NCBI GenBank assembly: GCA_032358165.1
Contig: JAALGY010000011.1
Span: forward strand, 620,001-684,000
Direction of reading: 5' to 3'
DNA length: 64,000 bases
Source of the DNA: Diplosphaera chodatii
Taxonomy: Eukaryota > Chlorophyta > Trebouxiophyceae > Prasiolales > Stichococcaceae
The position numbers were made by a program, and so were the translations under genes. Below are positions 60,879 through 64,000 of this stretch, piece after piece (position 1 is the first letter of the stretch; every line of letters begins with the position of its first letter). Under the pieces are notes generated by a model. That model was not told the origin of the DNA, searched no databases, and saw only the letters and a list, made by a program, of their open reading frames with translations.

Positions 60879-63800
60879 ATGCCCATGCGCGCAGGGCCCA
60901 CGGCCATGGGCAATCTGGAGGCCGAGAAGGCCAAGGTGGAGCAGAAGCTGCAGACGCTGCAGTTCCAGAACGGCAAGCTGTCCGCGCAGCTGGAGGTGCA
61001 GCGCTCGCAGATCGCCGAGCTGGAGACCCGCATCGAGGCCCAGGATGCGAAGCAGAGCGCGTACGCCGACACGCTGCTTACCGTAAACAGCCTGTGGTCG
61101 CAGCTCAACACCGACGTCCAGCACCTCGCCACCAGAGCCAGCAAGGTATGCGAAACTGCGCTGCAAAGCCTAACCTCGGTGCCATCATCATTGCCTGCAG
61201 ATGCGTCATGTGCGCGAACCTGCTGTGTATGACTTGCAGGGGCCTGGCCATGAGGCAGCCAACAGCGATGCAGCGCACCTCGATGGCGCGGCCACAGCAG
61301 CAGATGCGGCAGGGGCTCCAGACCCATACCTACGCGTGTTGCTGCATGGAGACGCCAGTGCCTCGAAGGTGAGGTGTCTTTGCATGCTAGCAACTTCAGT
61401 GCCAGCATCAGTGCTCAGTCACAGGGTCAGTCACAGCCAATGTGTCCGTGGTGTTTTTTCAAGCAGCCTGTCACAGAGCACAGTTTGGGCGGTACCATTG
61501 AGACGTCTGCCAAACTGCTGCTTTGGTGCTTCCACACAGGAAGCAGAGGAGCGGAAACAAGATGTGCACGACTTTGCCTCCGACGTCGAGCGGCAGCTGC
61601 GCGCTCGTACCGCCGCGACCAGCGCAGCGCTCGCGGAGCTCCTGCTGCGTGTCGACGAGGCACGCAAGGCGTCCGCTGAGGCGACTGGCCCAGTGGATGC
61701 TGTGGCGCGGGTGGCAGAGCTCGAAGCAGGTGAGATCGTGTGTCATGGTGCGACCTGCAGGCAAAATTTGCATGGCACTGAACCTTGCTATGATATGGGT
61801 GTGCTTCATCACGCTCAAGGCACTTGAGTTAGCGTATGACTACGACGTCCTGCGATGGGCTTGTGACCAATGCAGAGTGCCAGAGAATGACGTCCGCGGT
61901 GGATGCGGGGACCGCCCTGCGGCGCGCGCTCGACCAGCAGCTGCAGCAGGCCAACTCGCAGGCGATGAAGCAGGAGGCGGAGATCAAGGTGGGCTCCGCA
62001 GCCTGCTGGACACCCCGCCGGTGGTGTGAACCCCATGCGCGAAGGCTGGGTTCAAGCGCGACTGCGTGACGTGCTGTTGCTGCAGCCTGGTGCACGTACA
62101 GTGCAGGAGCGCGTTTGGAGGCTCACACATCTGCAACGCAGGATCTGCAAAATGACTTGGCGGACCGCTGCGAGGAGCTGCGGGCGGCGCAGCGGAAGCT
62201 GGTCATGGCGCGCACCTCCTCTGCTGCGGCAGCCATGGAGACAGCCGGCCCGCAGCCCCCGCCGGCAACGCCTGCAAAGGAGACCAAGAGGCAAGTGCAC
62301 ACGTCGCGGCCATATGCGGCGACAAGCATACCCCAGCGCTCCTGCGTATCCTGACACCCTGCCGTAAAGCGTCGGCTACATCTGCCTGCTTTGATACATG
62401 TCGTGCCATACTCTGCTTGGCAGTCAAGCACTCTGTGGTCAGGGCCTTGCTGATTCAGGCACCCAATGACTGCCGATGCGCTGCTGCAGGGAGCCTTCCA
62501 GTGCGGGGCAAAGCGCAGCGGAGATTGAGGCCGCGGTGCATGCGGAGCAGACTGCCAAGCTGCTGGAACGCCGCACTGCAGAGGTGGACGCCGAAAGGGA
62601 GACCGTCATCAAGCTGCAAAAGTGAGGGGTGCCTCCAACAAAGCCGCTTCCAATCCATCCAACTGTCCAAGATCCCAATGCATCTGTAGTGCTGGCGTAG
62701 CTGCCTGCAGCAACGTGCTTTGCGACGTGCACGACTGTGTCCAACCTGCGTGTGTATTAGAGCGCTGCTGCAATGTCCAGGGAGGTGCGGGCGCTGAAGT
62801 CGGGCCTCAAGGATGATGACGCTGTCATGGGGTCCCGCCTATATCGCGACCTCGACCGCCGGATGCAGGTAGGTGTTTCTCTTCAGGGAGCTGCAGCCTC
62901 CCTGCCAATGCTATGCCTGCTATTGGCTGCCTGCGCTGTCGTCCTCATGTGTCTCCGTGCATGCTCTGCGGCGATGTGCTTGGAGCAGTGGTGCGCTCAC
63001 ACTGTCACCTCGTACACTTCCCAGGCGGTGATCGATGCTGATATGCATCTCCTGCTGTCCAGAACATGATGGGCGAGCTGGAGCAGCAGCACGGCATCAT
63101 CACCGGTTTGCAGCACGAGCTGGAAAACCACAGGCGCCGTGGCCACGACCTTGCCTACCAGGTGCGGCCCGATGTCTCAAATGTCTACACGTCCACAGCA
63201 TGGATCAGTCGAGAGAGCCGCAAGACGACTGCTGCATGTGATCGCGACCCTTGGGATGGCTGCCTCTGGGTCTCACTGGGCTGAGCTCAGCCATCTGCAC
63301 GGGTGCTGTGCCCACGCGGTTGGACTCAACCTAAACATCCGCACCCTTCAGCTGGACGACCAGCGGGATGCGTCATTACACCCCTCTTTAAGCCACGCAA
63401 AAACTGCACAAACGCACCACAGCGCTCCTCTGTGAAGATCCTAAACCCTGCGGTCCTAAGTCCTATACTTCTTATTGCTGTGCAGGTGGAACAGGGGCAG
63501 CATGTCCACACACAGCTGCAGCAGTGCGACAGGCTGCTGGCGGAGGTCGGCGCCGCGCTGCAGTCGGCGATCGCAGAGCGTGATTCAGCCAAACGGGACG
63601 CGCTTTCATCCTCAGCAGCCGCGCCGCAGAAGACCGCCAAAGAGCTGCAGGTGCATACGCAGCAAGCCACCTCCAAAGACTAGGTTCATTATGCCACTGA
63701 TGTGGTCGCTAGCCCCGCAGCCAATGCCCAGCAGTCCAAGGTGAGTCATGCTGTGCTTTCGGCATCAGACCCTCGACGGATGCACACCCGATTGCATGAG

Positions 63801-64000
63801 CAATGCTGCTGTTTGCATGCAGGCGATGCTCGCGACGCTGCAGAAGCAGAACAAGGGGCTGCAGGCAGAGGTGAAGCGGCACCGGGCCGCTGCCGCCGCG
63901 GATGAGGCGTCGAGGGCGGAAGCCTCCAAGGCGCACGCCGTCCTCACGGTGAGCACGGCAAGGCCGGAACATGCCATCTTGCTGCTGGAGCGTCGGAAGC
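60879..64000 (+). CDS. HUB: BRE1/HUB-type histone H2B ubiquitin ligase, amino part, cut at window edge
   Basis: Exons: 60879-61145, 61240-61368, 61540-61729, 61876-61988, 62142-62290 (start could be 62121), 62490-62621, 62763-62868, 63063-63161, 63486-63650, 63684-63740 and 63823-63948, continuing past 64000. The start MPMRAGPTAMGNLEAEKAK is followed by heptad-rich coiled coil: VEQKLQTLQFQNGKLSAQLE, then TVNSLWSQLNTDVQHL, the amino-terminal signature of the BRE1/HUB family. These nuclear RING ligases add one ubiquitin to histone H2B to aid transcription elongation; the RING is at the carboxyl end and lies outside the window, so the call rests on the amino end. The 62142-62290 exon ends at a GC donor (AAGAG/GCAAGT), required to keep phase. 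Confidence 0.8.

Noticed and set aside
60314..61408. Minus-strand open frame of 364 codons
   Set aside because: Overlaps the first BRE1/HUB exons antisense and the intergenic region; low complexity, no domain.

Overview
The window looks like nuclear DNA of a green alga, most likely a trebouxiophyte. The evidence is a GC-rich, TGCA-rich sequence, genes cut into many short exons by GT-AG introns (often with TGCAG acceptors), a plastid import factor, two probably plastid-targeted enzymes, and a TGTAA poly(A)-type signal. There is no bacterial, phage, viral or transposase content that I can recognise.

Positions 1-45706 are one head-to-tail tandem array of nine paralogous genes, all on the minus strand, with a period of about 5.0-5.4 kb (U-boxes at 4916, 10104, 15262, 20680, 25749, 31050, 36289 and 41283; that of unit 1 lies beyond the left edge). 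Each unit has the same 13-exon plan and encodes about 895 residues: a long alanine/leucine-rich helical region (armadillo/HEAT-like, inferred), then a linker with an acidic run and a basic KRARKK-type cluster, then a C-terminal U-box, the E2-binding fold of ubiquitin ligases. I rebuilt the exons from splice sites and reading phase. Units 4, 5, 6, 7 and 9 read through without interruption. Unit 1 is open as far as it can be seen. Units 2, 3 and 8 carry frameshifts, and unit 3 has also lost its start codon. Unit 6 has precisely lost the intron inside the U-box. Most copies use a GC donor at intron 1. Spacers hold a recurrent splice-donor-like element 140-190 bp upstream of most start codons, and a CACGTG box about 451-463 bp upstream of units 4, 6, 7 and 9.

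Positions 46302-64000 hold five unrelated, apparently single-copy genes: a plastid FAD-dependent amine-oxidase/carotenoid-desaturase-like flavoprotein (plus strand, 15 exons); a phytyl-ester-synthase-like protein joining an alpha/beta-hydrolase to an acyltransferase domain (minus); the large subunit of transcription factor TFIIA (plus, with a TATA box); a Tic22 plastid import protein with a coiled-coil insertion (minus, one exon); and the N-terminal part of a BRE1/HUB-type histone H2B ubiquitin ligase (plus, running off the right edge). The last four form two divergent pairs and one convergent pair.

The most noteworthy system is the U-box array: a local, birth-and-death family of presumed E3 ligases with an unusual domain order and signs of recent gain, decay and intron change. 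What these ligases recognise cannot be told from the sequence.
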